Source of the DNA: Photobacterium malacitanum | GTDB lineage: Bacteria > Pseudomonadota > Gammaproteobacteria > Enterobacterales > Vibrionaceae | Length of the DNA: 64,000 nucleotides | Direction: 5' to 3' | NCBI RefSeq assembly: GCF_900185615.1 | Contig: NZ_FYAK01000002.1 | Location: 682,001 to 746,000, forward strand | Shown: piece after piece, positions 46,848 through 55,572 of the stretch | Position numbering within the stretch: the first letter of the stretch is position 1 | Layout of the letters: each line of letters starts with the position of its first letter | Made by a program: the position numbers and the translations under genes | Notes under the pieces: model-generated | Database searches by the model: none | What the model saw: the letters and a program-made list of their open reading frames with translations, nothing else | Told to the model about the DNA's origin: nothing

Positions 46848-47153
46848 CTAATTGCTATTGGTTGCTTTACGAATAACGTTATTGGAATGATTAATCAGAC
46901 TGTTTACTGCTTTTCTCTTCTTCCTTTTCACTGCTCGCTCAACACTTTTCTCAGCATAAGTACCATTTTTAATTTCTTTAATCGTTCTTTGAGTATTGTG
47001 ATATTTCTTCTGAGTACCATTGACCGCATTTTCAATATGAGACAACTGGTTATTTACTTGATGCAATTGTTTTAGAGCGCTTTCAGCATGTGCAACTGTC
47101 GAGGTTGCAAGTAATACAATTAACGGGATGAAGCAAAAAATTCTTTGTCGCAT
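46848..47153 (-). CDS. Small basic secreted protein, unknown function
   Basis: A 101-residue protein with a good signal peptide (IFCFIPLIVLLATSTVAHA) and a mature part of about 77 residues with a heptad-like N-terminal half and a strongly basic C-terminal half (KRKKRKAVN). I recognise no family. It could be a periplasmic polyanion-binding or surface peptide, but there is no evidence for either. The ATG is preceded by a weak ribosome site. Confidence 0.6.
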   Translation of the reverse strand: MRQRIFCFIPLIVLLATSTVAHAESALKQLHQVNNQLSHIENAVNGTQKKYHNTQRTIKEIKNGTYAEKSVERAVKRKKRKAVNSLINHSNNVIRKATNSN

Positions 47154-47461
47154 TGTTAATCACTCTCAATATAATATTCATTCTTATAATGCAAATATTA
47201 CCTACCAAAGTATCTATTTCAGACTAAAATGTAATAATAAAAACCCAAAAGGCTATTATTATTACATTTTCATACTTAATCTGGTCGTTATTTAAATAAA
47301 TGAAACAAATATCGAAATTACAATATTGATGAAAAAATCTAATGACGATGATTGAATTATTTAGTTGGTAACTCTATGTCTGCACCCGATAAAATCGGCT
47401 GACATAGACAAACGTTACCCCTAACGTCCTATCCTCAACATCGTTAAAAGAGGGCTTCGTC
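47154..47461. other. Intergenic region with a two-tier hairpin
   Basis: About 308 bases between divergent genes. It contains a structured element at 47373-47408: outer stem TCTATGTC/GACATAGA and inner stem CCGAT-AAA-ATCGG separated by an internal loop of five and two bases. Nothing else is recognisable. Confidence 0.55.
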
Positions 47462-47785
47462 ATGGCGACTATCACTGCACACCATACTGGTTATACCATC
47501 GCAAAATCAGCCGTAACTAAAGCAAGTAAACAGCTTTCAGCCGCGGGGTATTTTACTGATATTTTCTGTATTGATCGTCGATTTAGATTAGTGATAGCTA
47601 ACGACAAGCAATTACCTTATGAATACGCCATTCATTTTATTCCCAGTGTCGATGGTGATAACACCCATCTTGAAGTCTTTATCAAAAACGACCAGCAGCG
47701 CTATTTTGTCGACGATTTCTCAGAGCCTGAACTCATCGCTGATATTATCAACCACTACCAACATTACAGCCGTAGCGAGTTTTAA
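47462..47785 (+). CDS. Small cytoplasmic protein, unknown function
   Basis: A 107-residue acidic-basic mixed protein without signal peptide or membrane segment. It begins MATITAHHTGYTIAKSAV and reads like a small alpha/beta domain (FTDIFCIDRRFRLVIAND, then EVFIKNDQQRYFVDDF). No family recognised. It precedes the antiporter gene by 29 bases on the same strand, so the two are probably cotranscribed. Confidence 0.6.
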   Translation: MATITAHHTGYTIAKSAVTKASKQLSAAGYFTDIFCIDRRFRLVIANDKQLPYEYAIHFIPSVDGDNTHLEVFIKNDQQRYFVDDFSEPELIADIINHYQHYSRSEF

Positions 47786-47814
47786 CGTAACAACAATAAA
47801 ATAATAGAGGTCAT

Positions 47815-48987
47815 ATGCTTGAACAACTAACCAGCATAATCACTGAACTCTGTAGCATTATTATTGTCACTGCTATTTTTAGTAGTCTGTTCCTTTATAC
47901 TCGCCAACCTATTATTCTTGCTTACATTTTTACAGGAATGGTTATTGGTCCATATGGACTACAGCTGGTAACAAATGCCACCAGTATTAGTCAAATGGGC
48001 CACCTTGGCGTTATTCTATTGCTGTTTATTCTCGGCTTAAATCTTCAACCTCAGCGACTATTACATCTCTTTAAACAAAGTGCAGTCATCACCCTGGTAA
48101 GCTGTTTATTATTTTTTATTAGTGGGTTTTTATTTGCGCTGTTAATCAACCTTAGCGTTAATGACGCGTTAATTACTGCAGCTGCAATGATGTTTTCTAG
48201 TACCGTAATTGGGCTCAAATTAATTCCAACCACAACCCTTCACCATTTACGTATGGGGGAGATAATGACCAGCATTTTGCTGATGCAAGACATTATTGCC
48301 ATCAGCGTATTGTTGCTGCTTAATATTGATAATCACCATAGCCTTGCCCTCAGCTTAAGCGTATTAATCATTAAATTACTCGCTATCATCATCAGTGCTT
48401 ACTTTGCGGTTAAATACCTTATGCTGCCGCTATTAAAGCGGTTTGATGTAATTCAAGAATACAGTTTTATCGCAACATTGGCGTGGTGCTTTTTGTGGGC
48501 GGTTTTAAGTAACAGTATTGGACTCTCTTATGAAACCGGAGCATTTATTGCAGGCATTACCCTCGCTGTCAGCCCTGTATCACAAGCAATTGCGGTACAC
48601 CTCAAACCCTTGCGCGAGTTTTTTTTGATCTTATTTTTCTTTGCGATTGGTGCCAATATAAATCTATGGGACAGTAATATTTATACGGTTTTGGGGATTA
48701 TTTTTGGTCTCTGTTTAATTCGCATAAAAGCATGGGGATTTAAAATAGCGTTAATATTAGCCCATGAAAACCAGTTTAAAAATGTTGAATTACGGGCACG
48801 ATTAAGTCAAGCCAGCGAATTTTCATTACTATTAGTGTATGCCGCTGTCACCCACGGTTTATTGTCAGATCAAGGAAAAACCTTCATTGAAACCGTCACC
48901 ATTACCACCTTTGTTATTTCAACCTATTGGATTGTACGTCGCTACCCAACTCCGATATCAATGGTGAATAATTTACGTAAAGATTAA
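47815..48987 (+). CDS. CPA2-family monovalent cation:proton antiporter
   Basis: A 390-residue inner membrane protein with 11-13 hydrophobic segments. It matches the Na+/H+ exchanger domain of the KefB/KefC type: ILAYIFTGMVIGPYGL, GVILLLFILGLNLQP and the ETGAFIAGITLA segment near residue 245. It ends right after the membrane domain and lacks the RCK/TrkA-N regulatory domain of KefB/C. It probably exchanges K+ or Na+ for H+. AGAGG precedes the ATG. Second gene of a probable two-gene operon. Confidence 0.86.
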   Translation: MLEQLTSIITELCSIIIVTAIFSSLFLYTRQPIILAYIFTGMVIGPYGLQLVTNATSISQMGHLGVILLLFILGLNLQPQRLLHLFKQSAVITLVSCLLFFISGFLFALLINLSVNDALITAAAMMFSSTVIGLKLIPTTTLHHLRMGEIMTSILLMQDIIAISVLLLLNIDNHHSLALSLSVLIIKLLAIIISAYFAVKYLMLPLLKRFDVIQEYSFIATLAWCFLWAVLSNSIGLSYETGAFIAGITLAVSPVSQAIAVHLKPLREFFLILFFFAIGANINLWDSNIYTVLGIIFGLCLIRIKAWGFKIALILAHENQFKNVELRARLSQASEFSLLLVYAAVTHGLLSDQGKTFIETVTITTFVISTYWIVRRYPTPISMVNNLRKD

Positions 48988-49020
48988 CCCCAATGCTTGC
49001 TCTCCTTGAGATATAAAAAA

Positions 49021-49048
49021 ACCTGCCACTGAATAAACAATGGCAGGT
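49021..49048. terminator. Terminator between antiporter and HlyD genes
   Basis: ACCTGCCA (49021-49028) pairs with TGGCAGGT (49041-49048); A run to the left gives a T run on the minus strand. Confidence 0.8.
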
Positions 49049-49091
49049 GAACCGGAATACAAACTCTATTATTATAATATTTTACTTACAG

Positions 49092-50315
49092 TTACATTGA
49101 CCAAACATAGAATACTTGTGCTTTCATTCGAATAATAATGCCACGAATAACATCGAGAAAACCCAGAAAACTAATCGGTTTTTCAGCACTCACCCACGCT
49201 AAGCCAACCGAGCCAACAGGAATATCATAATCTTCTGTTTCATATAGCTTTAAACGCACAAAGTGATGTTTATTAGCAATATTTGCCCCTGTTGTTTGGC
49301 GTACATTGGTTTCACGGCCAATTAAATTACCTTGTGACTCACCCGTTGCTTCAACAATGCCCTCAACTTCAGCAGCAAACACCTTACCTGGATAAACAGC
49401 AGAGGCAAACTCTGCCATCTGTCCGGGTTTAACATTTCGAATAGCTTGATGGTTAACGCGCATCAACACATATTTTTCATCGGTATACATCTGGATCCTC
49501 GGCACAGAGCCAACAAACTGTCCTTCACGCATAATAAAGTTAGTGACAAATCCATCCGCTGGCGCATACACCTTAGTATTGTTTAAATCCCATTGTGCTT
49601 TGGCGACATTTTCTTGTGCTGTCACCACATCAACATCGCGACTATTCACTGTTAATTGTGCTTTTTCTATGCTTAATTGTGCTTTTTTAACGGCAATATG
49701 CGCTTTTTCAATTTGCGACTCCAGCATCACTTGTTGAGATTTTGCCACAGCAACCGCGGTACGCTGCTCATCTAACATACTGGCTGTGACCGTATGTTTT
49801 ACAACATTATTTTGTTTTACATAGCGAGCAAGCATCGCATTTTTTAACTGGTGATCAGCCTTTGCCGCTGCTAATTGCTTGGTTGCAATATCAATATCTT
49901 TGACAGCAGCCGTTGCTGAAGCTTGTGCCATTTCAATATCTTGCTTTGCCATTTTGCGTGCAACTTTGGCTGCATTCAGGCTCGCTTGAGCTTTGTTAAG
50001 GGCAATCTCATAGGGCTCAGGCTCTAACTCATACACTAATTGGCCTTGAGTCACTTTGCTATTTGGTTCGACATAAATCGCTTTCACACGACCATTAATC
50101 GATGTCGATGCTGGTCGTAACTGCACATGAGGTGATTGCACTAACGAACCACCAGATAAGTCCATCGGCGCATAAGTAATTAATCCAAACCACACAAACA
50201 CTAACCAACTACCACCGCCAATATACGCAAAAGATTGGGTAAATTTATTCCAAGGCATGCCCACTAAACGCAGTAAATAAATAAACAAAGCCCATACAGC
50301 TAAACCTTCTAACAT
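49092..50315 (-). CDS. HlyD/EmrA-type membrane fusion protein
   Basis: A 407-residue adaptor with two or more N-terminal hydrophobic segments, a lipoyl half-motif (INGRVKAIYVEPNSKVTQGQLVYELE in two parts near residue 75), a long coiled coil rich in Ala/Lys/Gln (about residues 110-265) and the return barrel strand APADGFVTNF. It resembles E. coli YibH/YiaV, which pair with a DUF3302 protein. ATG 50315 has GAGGAG upstream; the longer frame reaches into the previous gene. No transporter gene is adjacent. Divergent AraC gene upstream of the pair. Confidence 0.88.
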   Translation of the reverse strand: MLEGLAVWALFIYLLRLVGMPWNKFTQSFAYIGGGSWLVFVWFGLITYAPMDLSGGSLVQSPHVQLRPASTSINGRVKAIYVEPNSKVTQGQLVYELEPEPYEIALNKAQASLNAAKVARKMAKQDIEMAQASATAAVKDIDIATKQLAAAKADHQLKNAMLARYVKQNNVVKHTVTASMLDEQRTAVAVAKSQQVMLESQIEKAHIAVKKAQLSIEKAQLTVNSRDVDVVTAQENVAKAQWDLNNTKVYAPADGFVTNFIMREGQFVGSVPRIQMYTDEKYVLMRVNHQAIRNVKPGQMAEFASAVYPGKVFAAEVEGIVEATGESQGNLIGRETNVRQTTGANIANKHHFVRLKLYETEDYDIPVGSVGLAWVSAEKPISFLGFLDVIRGIIIRMKAQVFYVWSM

Positions 50316-50316
50316 G

Positions 50317-50655
50317 CTATTTCTCCTCAGTATTAGTCGATTCAACAACAGATGCAGGAATACGATCACCATGCCAAATATCACGCAGACGACGCAATGC
50401 TTGCTCACCGTCAACAAAAGCAATAATCACCGCTAATACCCATACCCAATGCCAGACAAAGCCTATCCACGTTAATGCGGTTATTAAGCCTATTTGATGA
50501 TGCTCTTTGGTCGACGCTTTATGGATCGGTAACTCATGTATTTTCCAAAATCCAATCGCTACTGCAGCAACAGTGGCAATTAATACCACCCCCGCAAAGA
50601 CACTTAATACCGTATCAACATTGGTACCAACAAAAGGCATACTCAATAAACTCAT
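50317..50655 (-). CDS. DUF3302 inner membrane protein (YiaW/YibI-like)
   Basis: A 112-residue protein with two hydrophobic segments (near residues 18-36 and 60-80) and the HELPIHKAS and WHWVWVLAVI segments of the DUF3302 family. It ends one base before the HlyD-type start, so the pair is translationally linked, as yibI-yibH and yiaW-yiaV are in E. coli. GGAGATG precedes the start. Function unknown beyond its partnership. Confidence 0.84.
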   Translation of the reverse strand: MSLLSMPFVGTNVDTVLSVFAGVVLIATVAAVAIGFWKIHELPIHKASTKEHHQIGLITALTWIGFVWHWVWVLAVIIAFVDGEQALRRLRDIWHGDRIPASVVESTNTEEK

Positions 50656-50845
50656 CTACATCTCCGATTCAAAAGCCATCACTCATACAGTGATGAATAC
50701 AGCCATTGTGGAGACAGATCACACTAACAACACAATTAGAGTCTGATTAAATTAAAAATAGCTACTTTTTGATACAATCAATCCACAACTGGCCGCTTTC
50801 GATAATGAATACTCACTCAATATCGTTATTGCGATGAGGATACTA

Positions 50846-51859
50846 ATGATAAATATTGCCTTTATTCGTACCGCTTACCTCAAACCATTAGAACTCGGCT
50901 TGCAAAAGCACTATGGCATCCGTCTTACTGAGTTAGGCATTCCAGCCCAACTGCTCAAAGAGCCAACATCGCTCATTCCTTTTAATGATTATTTACATTG
51001 GCTAGAACAGATTGAAACATTAACCGGCGATCGCGCTTATATGATCAAAATGGCCGCAGATCTTAGCTTTGAAAATATCGGACCAATGGGGAATTGGTAT
51101 GTGAGTTGTCCAGATCTTGCACTGGCCTTTCGCCGCATTAACTATGGCATTTCGTGCTTACAAGGAGGAGCGTCTTATCATGGTGAGCAATCAGGGAAAA
51201 TAGTTAAGTGGGTATATAACAACAGTTATGCACATGGTAATGGCGCCAGCTTTGATAGTCTCAAAGTCGCTATTTTATTCACTCAAGTTAGCCGTAATTA
51301 TATGGGAGATGATTATGTGCCGATAAAAGTAGAGCTATACGGCCCTGAAATCCCCGATCCTGCCATTCAACAGTTTTTTGGCTGTCCTATTACATGGCAA
51401 GCAGCAGCAACCAAGGTATGGCTTAATGTGTCGATATTAGAGCATGGTAATCAACGTCCATTACCAATAACCAAACCTATCTTAGTGTCAAATTTGCAAC
51501 TTGATGATTTACTTAATATGCCACAGCCACAAGATATCGCTAAAGTTATGTTTGAAATCATTAACTATTCACGTTACTACGGCTATCCAACTCTTGATTT
51601 TGCGGCAGAAAAAGTCGGCTTATCGCGGCAACAATTACAACGCCAATTGCATGATTATGGTTGGACCTTCACCGGCACTACTAATTATATTTTATGCAAT
51701 GTCGCCATCAAATATATGCTATCAGGTATGAGTATTCCCGCGATAGCGACACTCTTGGGTTACAGTAATGTCCAAAGTTTTAATAAAGCCTTTAAACGTA
51801 ATCGAGGCTTAACCCCAACCCAATATCAACATCAACTCTTAGAACGTAGTCTCAATTAA
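50846..51859 (+). CDS. AraC-family transcriptional regulator
   Basis: A 337-residue regulator with an N-terminal arabinose_bd-type ligand domain and a C-terminal AraC DNA-binding domain; the second helix-turn-helix reads MSIPAIATLLGYSNVQSFNKAFKRNRGLTPTQY (in pieces). GAGGA lies upstream of ATG 50846; the ATG at 50834 is the alternative. Divergent from the DUF3302-HlyD operon, its most likely target. The group is often linked to fatty acid or lipid-type effectors, but none can be named here. Confidence 0.88.
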   Translation: MINIAFIRTAYLKPLELGLQKHYGIRLTELGIPAQLLKEPTSLIPFNDYLHWLEQIETLTGDRAYMIKMAADLSFENIGPMGNWYVSCPDLALAFRRINYGISCLQGGASYHGEQSGKIVKWVYNNSYAHGNGASFDSLKVAILFTQVSRNYMGDDYVPIKVELYGPEIPDPAIQQFFGCPITWQAAATKVWLNVSILEHGNQRPLPITKPILVSNLQLDDLLNMPQPQDIAKVMFEIINYSRYYGYPTLDFAAEKVGLSRQQLQRQLHDYGWTFTGTTNYILCNVAIKYMLSGMSIPAIATLLGYSNVQSFNKAFKRNRGLTPTQYQHQLLERSLN

Positions 51860-51883
51860 GGATTATATAACTTAAAAAATATA

Positions 51884-51921
51884 AAAAAACGCTAAATAAT
51901 ATCGATTATTTAGCGTTTTTT
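51884..51921. terminator. Bidirectional terminator
   Basis: A 17-bp stem AAAAAACGCTAAATAAT / ATTATTTAGCGTTTTTT with loop ATCG, with A and T tracts at the ends. Serves the convergent araC-type and hypothetical genes. Confidence 0.93.
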
Positions 51922-51941
51922 TATGTCCATATAGTCACATT

Positions 51942-52319
51942 TTATGCCATTGCGTGAACTAATTTAGTTGATGTCGATTGTTGAGGTTGAGGTTTTATTT
52001 CTACATCACCAAAACGTTCTTTGATCGTCGACAGCAATACAATCGGCCCCATCATGGTCACTTTAAGCGGCGTACCACTTAAACCAAATTGAAGATCTGA
52101 AGGATCTGATGTTGAGTAATTATAACGACAATCAAATTTATCACTCGCCATATGGAGTAAATCATAGTCTTTTCGATGACATGAAATATGTGCACACCAA
52201 TACATGGCATCAATAATTTCATCTTGACGCATCGCACGGATCACAAACCGCCAGCTTCCTTCTTCACCATAAAAATCAACAGGAAACTGATTCTTTTTCT
52301 TTCTTCTTCTCAACAACAA
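51942..52319 (-). CDS. Conserved-looking protein of unknown function with TTG start
   Basis: A 125-residue cytoplasmic protein. It starts LLLRRRKKKNQ from a TTG; GGAAGG six bases upstream supports that start, which is unusual. The body has WRFVIRAMRQDEIIDAMYWCAHISCHRKDYDLLHMAS with a Cys/His cluster (cited in pieces) and a GTPLKVTMMGP segment. No family is recognised. An ATG at residue 30 is a less likely start because it has no ribosome site. Alone behind a shared terminator. Confidence 0.6.
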   Translation of the reverse strand: MLLRRRKKKNQFPVDFYGEEGSWRFVIRAMRQDEIIDAMYWCAHISCHRKDYDLLHMASDKFDCRYNYSTSDPSDLQFGLSGTPLKVTMMGPIVLLSTIKERFGDVEIKPQPQQSTSTKLVHAMA

Positions 52320-52560
52320 GTCAAACCTTCCACAGCCCAGTTAATGCTTTAAGTTATCCCAAAATTCAATCATAGACCTTAAAAAAAGAGATACCAATAA
52401 CAATTTGAATTATTTCAAACTCATCAATTACATAAATTATGCAGTCCTTATGGACAGTTTAAAATTAAAATATGATAAAAAATAAGGGATTAATAATAAA
52501 AAAGTGAGGATTATGAATAAATCTATTCTCATTGAGATATATTTATTTACATTTTAGGGG

Positions 52561-52588
52561 TTGTGTTTGAAAAATCTCTGCCTATAAT
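52561..52588 (+). promoter_or_regulatory. Predicted sigma-70 promoter of guaC
   Basis: TTGTGT (52561-52566) and a consensus TATAAT (52583-52588) with 16-base spacing. Transcription would start near 52595, at the 5' foot of the first leader hairpin. Confidence 0.7.
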
Positions 52589-52592
52589 GCTG

Positions 52593-52673
52593 AAAACCGG
52601 AGCGTCTGCCAACGCTCCGGTTTTTTTGCGCCCGCTAAACAGCAAAAAAAGTTACCTGCCAGTAACGTTTTTT
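52593..52673 (+). promoter_or_regulatory. guaC leader with two hairpins sharing loop CTGCCA
   Basis: Hairpin 1: AAAACCGGAGCGT (52593-52605), loop CTGCCA (52606-52611), ACGCTCCGGTTTT (52612-52624), followed by more T. Hairpin 2: A7-GTTAC (52644-52655), loop CTGCCA (52656-52661), GTAAC-G-T6 (52662-52673). Both look like intrinsic terminators and lie between the promoter and the guaC ATG at 52714. The two loops are identical. This looks like an attenuation or leader-control device. Confidence 0.65.
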
Positions 52674-52713
52674 ACCTGGGCTGCATTCTATTAATTTGTA
52701 AGGAATACAAATC

Positions 52714-53757
52714 ATGCGTATCGAACAAGATCTAAAGTTAGGCTTTAAAGATGTTTTATTTCGTCCAAAACGCTCAACATTGAAAAGTCGCTCTCAAGTT
52801 GATTTAACCCGTGATTTTACATTCAAACATAGTGGCCGTCAATGGTCAGGCGTGCCAATTATTGCTGCTAATATGGATTCAGTTGGTAGTTTTGATATGG
52901 CAATCGCGTTATCACAGCATAAAGTGATGACAGCTATTCATAAGCATTACACTGTTGAACAATGGGCAGAGTTCATTAGTGCTAACGATGCATCAGTATT
53001 AAACAACGTAATGGTATCAACCGGTACGTCTGAAGCTGACTTCCAAAAAACTAAAGATATCATGGCGCTTACCAACGACATTATCTTTATCTGTATTGAT
53101 ATTGCCAATGGTTACTCTGAGCACCTTGTTGAGTACGTTGAACGTGTTCGCGCACAGTTCCCAGATAAAGTCATCAGTGCGGGTAACGTTGTTACTGGTG
53201 ATATGGTTGAAGAGTTAATTCTTGCTGGTGCTGATATTGTTAAAGTTGGTATTGGCCCAGGTTCTGTATGTACTACTCGCGTTAAAACTGGCGTAGGTTA
53301 CCCTCAGCTTTCAGCTATCATTGAATGTGCTGATGCTGCTCACGGTCTTGGTGGTCGTATTGTTGGTGACGGTGGTTGTGCTTGTGCTGGCGATGTAGCA
53401 AAAGCGTTTGGTGGCGGTGCTGATTTTGTAATGCTTGGCGGTATGCTTGCAGGTCACACTGAAAGCAACGGTGAAGTTATCGAGCAAGACGGTAAGCAAT
53501 TCATGAAGTTCTACGGCATGTCGAGCCAGAGCGCAATGGACAAGCACTCAGGTGGCGTTGCAACATACCGCGCCGCTGAAGGTAAAACAGTATTATTGCC
53601 TTTCCGTGGTTCAGTTGAACACACGATTCAAGACATCATGGGCGGTGTACGTTCTACTTGTACTTATGTTGGTGCAGCGCAGCTTAAAGAGCTAACAAAA
53701 CGCACCACATTTATCCGTGTACAAGAGCAAGAAAACAACGTTTACGGTAAAGAATAA
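52714..53757 (+). CDS. guaC: GMP reductase
   Basis: A 347-residue enzyme that reduces GMP to IMP with NADPH, returning guanine nucleotides to the purine pool. Length equals E. coli GuaC. The catalytic Cys186 sits in [50 protein letters not shown] (in parts) and [10 protein letters not shown] are the phosphate and flap segments of the IMPDH/GMPR fold. AAGGA precedes the ATG. Expressed behind a leader with two terminator-like hairpins. The purA-like enzyme at the left of the window uses its product IMP. Confidence 0.96.
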   Translation: MRIEQDLKLGFKDVLFRPKRSTLKSRSQVDLTRDFTFKHSGRQWSGVPIIAANMDSVGSFDMAIALSQHKVMTAIHKHYTVEQWAEFISANDASVLNNVMVSTGTSEADFQKTKDIMALTNDIIFICIDIANGYSEHLVEYVERVRAQFPDKVISAGNVVTGDMVEELILAGADIVKVGIGPGSVCTTRVKTGVGYPQLSAIIECADAAHGLGGRIVGDGGCACAGDVAKAFGGGADFVMLGGMLAGHTESNGEVIEQDGKQFMKFYGMSSQSAMDKHSGGVATYRAAEGKTVLLPFRGSVEHTIQDIMGGVRSTCTYVGAAQLKELTKRTTFIRVQEQENNVYGKE

Positions 53758-53761
53758 GCTT

Positions 53762-53794
53762 ACTTGATATTGAGCAATTACTTGCATATCAAGT
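53762..53794 (+). terminator. First hairpin after guaC
   Basis: ACTTGATAT (53762-53770) with ATATCAAGT (53786-53794) followed by TTTT. Confidence 0.65.
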
Positions 53795-53809
53795 TTTAAA
53801 AGCTATATT

Positions 53810-53847
53810 AAGCCAGAGAAAGACACGGTTCTTACTCTGGCTTTTTT
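53810..53847 (+). terminator. Second terminator after guaC
   Basis: AAGCCAGAG (53810-53818) with CTCTGGCTT (53835-53843) followed by a long T run. Confidence 0.88.
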
Positions 53848-53962
53848 TATTCTTTTTAAACAACAACTGTTATTGATGATAGTGAAAGATCGCAAGGGTG
53901 ATAGAGCAATCAAGTTAGCACGTTTTGGGTACATTTGAGCATATTTGAGCTAGCTCACTTTT

Positions 53963-54028
53963 GTCGAGTAGACGACACTTGTTACCAAGTGCCGCCCCTC
54001 TAAGAACCGTACGTGCAACTTTCACTGC
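53963..54028 (-). mobile_element. 3'-end fragment of a group II intron
   Basis: Read on the minus strand, the sequence GTGAAAGTTGCACGTACGGTTC is followed by TTAGAGGGG and a stem AGTGCCG-like domain ending in CTACTCGAC at 53963. This matches the 3' half of domain V (CACGTACGGTTC), a domain VI stem-loop (CACTTG-GTAA-CAAGTG) and the typical 3' boundary of bacterial group II introns. The 5' half of domain V and everything upstream, including the reverse transcriptase, is missing and replaced by repeat sequence at 54029. Confidence 0.65.
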
Positions 54029-54132
54029 GCGGGCATTCGGGTATTGGACAGCGGGTATTGGACAGCCATATCTTTCAACGCGTATCGCCAAGCGGGCATT
54101 GGACAGCCATATCTTTCAACGTGTATCGCCAT
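54029..54132. repeat. 41-bp tandem repeats with GGACAGCCATATC core
   Basis: Two full 41-bp units (54051-54091 and 54092-54132) that differ at few positions, preceded by two partial copies (54029-54037, 54038-54050). The core GGACAGCCATATCTTT at 54060-54075 and 54101-54116 recurs in inverted orientation at 55573-55588 on the other side of the transposase gene. Confidence 0.88.
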
Positions 54133-54509
54133 CCCCCTCACGAGAGCATTCACTGTAAATACATGAGAATAACCAGTCCAGACAATAACGTTAATTCTTG
54201 TCTGTTTCTAAGGGGAAAGTTATGGGGGTCCTTTGCTTTTTGTCCTTTGCTTTTTGCTTTCTTCAAGGCTGTCTCAGTTACCCCTCTGTTATTTCTTGCT
54301 TATTGTTTCTCTCAATAAAAGTGACAGTGTCACAAAGACCCCGATGGTATTTAAATCAATACATGTCATGCTTGGCAGGCACAATATGGGGGATATGAAA
54401 TATTGAGAGAGCATGAATATTGAACATCCATATCTTCATTTCAGGAACGACAAAATCCACAACCCTCATAGCTATTGCGGTATATTCATTCGATTATAAA
54501 AAACTGTCT
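54133..54509. other. Non-coding remnant between repeats and transposase gene
   Basis: Short overlapping frames occur, but none has a ribosome site or known domain. A 13-bp palindrome GTGACAGTGTCAC is at 54321-54333. The stretch looks like decayed mobile or intergenic DNA. Confidence 0.45.
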
Positions 54510-55529
54510 CTAGCTAGGATGCAACTGATGACTTGCCGACTTTCCTTTACACCAATGTCCACCAGCATGCTGCTTGAAGGCACACATTCGGGACCACTTA
54601 CCGCTTACATTAGTGTAACGCTCCATAAATTGTTCACTATGCTCAAGCCAAGCATTCGCTGATATTCCCAATTGCTGTAAAATCTTTGGCTGACTAGATG
54701 ATATAAAGCCTTTTTTATCATTGCGAATACAGCGGCCAGTCCAGTCGATAAGTTCAAGATAGTCGGCAAAGGCAAAGTTTATTCCTGCCGTTTTCGCTTG
54801 ATGTTCAGCACCAACAAAAGGTAATAATTGAAAATGACTTTTCTTTGATGGTGGTGGTTTAGTGGTGGTTTTAGGTTGCTGATATTCACGAATGCGTTGC
54901 TGAATCGAGGTGAAATCTGATTGCTCTAATGACGGCGTAATGCCAGCCCTGATCGGATTTAAATCAACATACATCATGCACGACAGTAACGCTTGTTCAT
55001 CTAACAATGCTTGAGACTTAAATCGCCCTTCCCAAAACGCGCCTTTACATTGATCTTCTTTATTGGCTTTGCGTGCTATTTCCTCATTAAGACAGCGCAT
55101 AAACCAACTGATACTGCCTAATCGTTGTTGCCATTCAGTGACTAAATTTGATAACGCCTGCTGTTTTTCTGCGCCTACTTGTCCTTCTTTTAAGAAATCG
55201 ACCGCAATAGGATGACCATTAAATAGCTGCAACCAGCGCGATATTACCGCTTTTGGCGTTAGCTTTTGTTGCTGCTCAGTATCTATTTTCAGTACCAAAT
55301 GATAATGATTACTCATCACTGCATAAGCGCAAACGTCGATACAAAAAACAGTGGCTAATTGTTTGATTTTATTTACTATCCAACCTCGACGATGATGATA
55401 GTTTTTACCGTTATAGGGATCGTCACCACATAAATATGCCCGCCGTACACAACGATTAATTACATGATAAAAAGGTGTGATTTGCGGCTCTATCAATTTT
55501 CGTCTTGAGATTGTCATTGGTTTCACCAT
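54510..55529 (-). CDS. REP-associated tyrosine transposase (RAYT, IS200-like Y1)
   Basis: A 339-residue HUH-type enzyme. PFYHVINRCVRRAYLCG near the start, the HUH motif in MSNHYHLVLKID (HxH), FWEGRFKSQALLDE and the tyrosine segment MMYVDLNPIRAGI are the family hallmarks. The open frame reaches a TTG at 55574, but ATG 55529 is a more likely start. It is longer than typical RAYTs because of an added C-terminal part of about 100 residues. Inverted copies of a 16-bp element flank the gene, as expected for an enzyme acting on REP sequences. Confidence 0.85.
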   Translation of the reverse strand: MVKPMTISRRKLIEPQITPFYHVINRCVRRAYLCGDDPYNGKNYHHRRGWIVNKIKQLATVFCIDVCAYAVMSNHYHLVLKIDTEQQQKLTPKAVISRWLQLFNGHPIAVDFLKEGQVGAEKQQALSNLVTEWQQRLGSISWFMRCLNEEIARKANKEDQCKGAFWEGRFKSQALLDEQALLSCMMYVDLNPIRAGITPSLEQSDFTSIQQRIREYQQPKTTTKPPPSKKSHFQLLPFVGAEHQAKTAGINFAFADYLELIDWTGRCIRNDKKGFISSSQPKILQQLGISANAWLEHSEQFMERYTNVSGKWSRMCAFKQHAGGHWCKGKSASHQLHPS

Positions 55530-55572
55530 AAGCAACTTGAAGCTTAAGTGTAGGCGCTCATGGTTGATGTGC

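Larger units (their letters stand above)
52320..52713. other. Intergenic region upstream of guaC
   Basis: Nearly 400 bases. The left two thirds are AT-rich with no gene. The right third contains a good sigma-70 promoter and two terminator-like hairpins described separately. Confidence 0.6.

Noticed and set aside
52593..52624. Hairpin 1 as a plain terminator of an upstream gene
   Set aside because: The nearest plus-strand gene ends at 51859 and already has a strong terminator, and a promoter lies directly before the hairpin.
52593..52673. Purine riboswitch of the xpt/add class in the guaC leader
   Set aside because: I cannot find the three-way junction core or the conserved loop sequences; only two simple hairpins are visible.
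54013..54318. Open frames over the 41-bp repeats
   Set aside because: They are short, overlap each other and have no ribosome site or domain.
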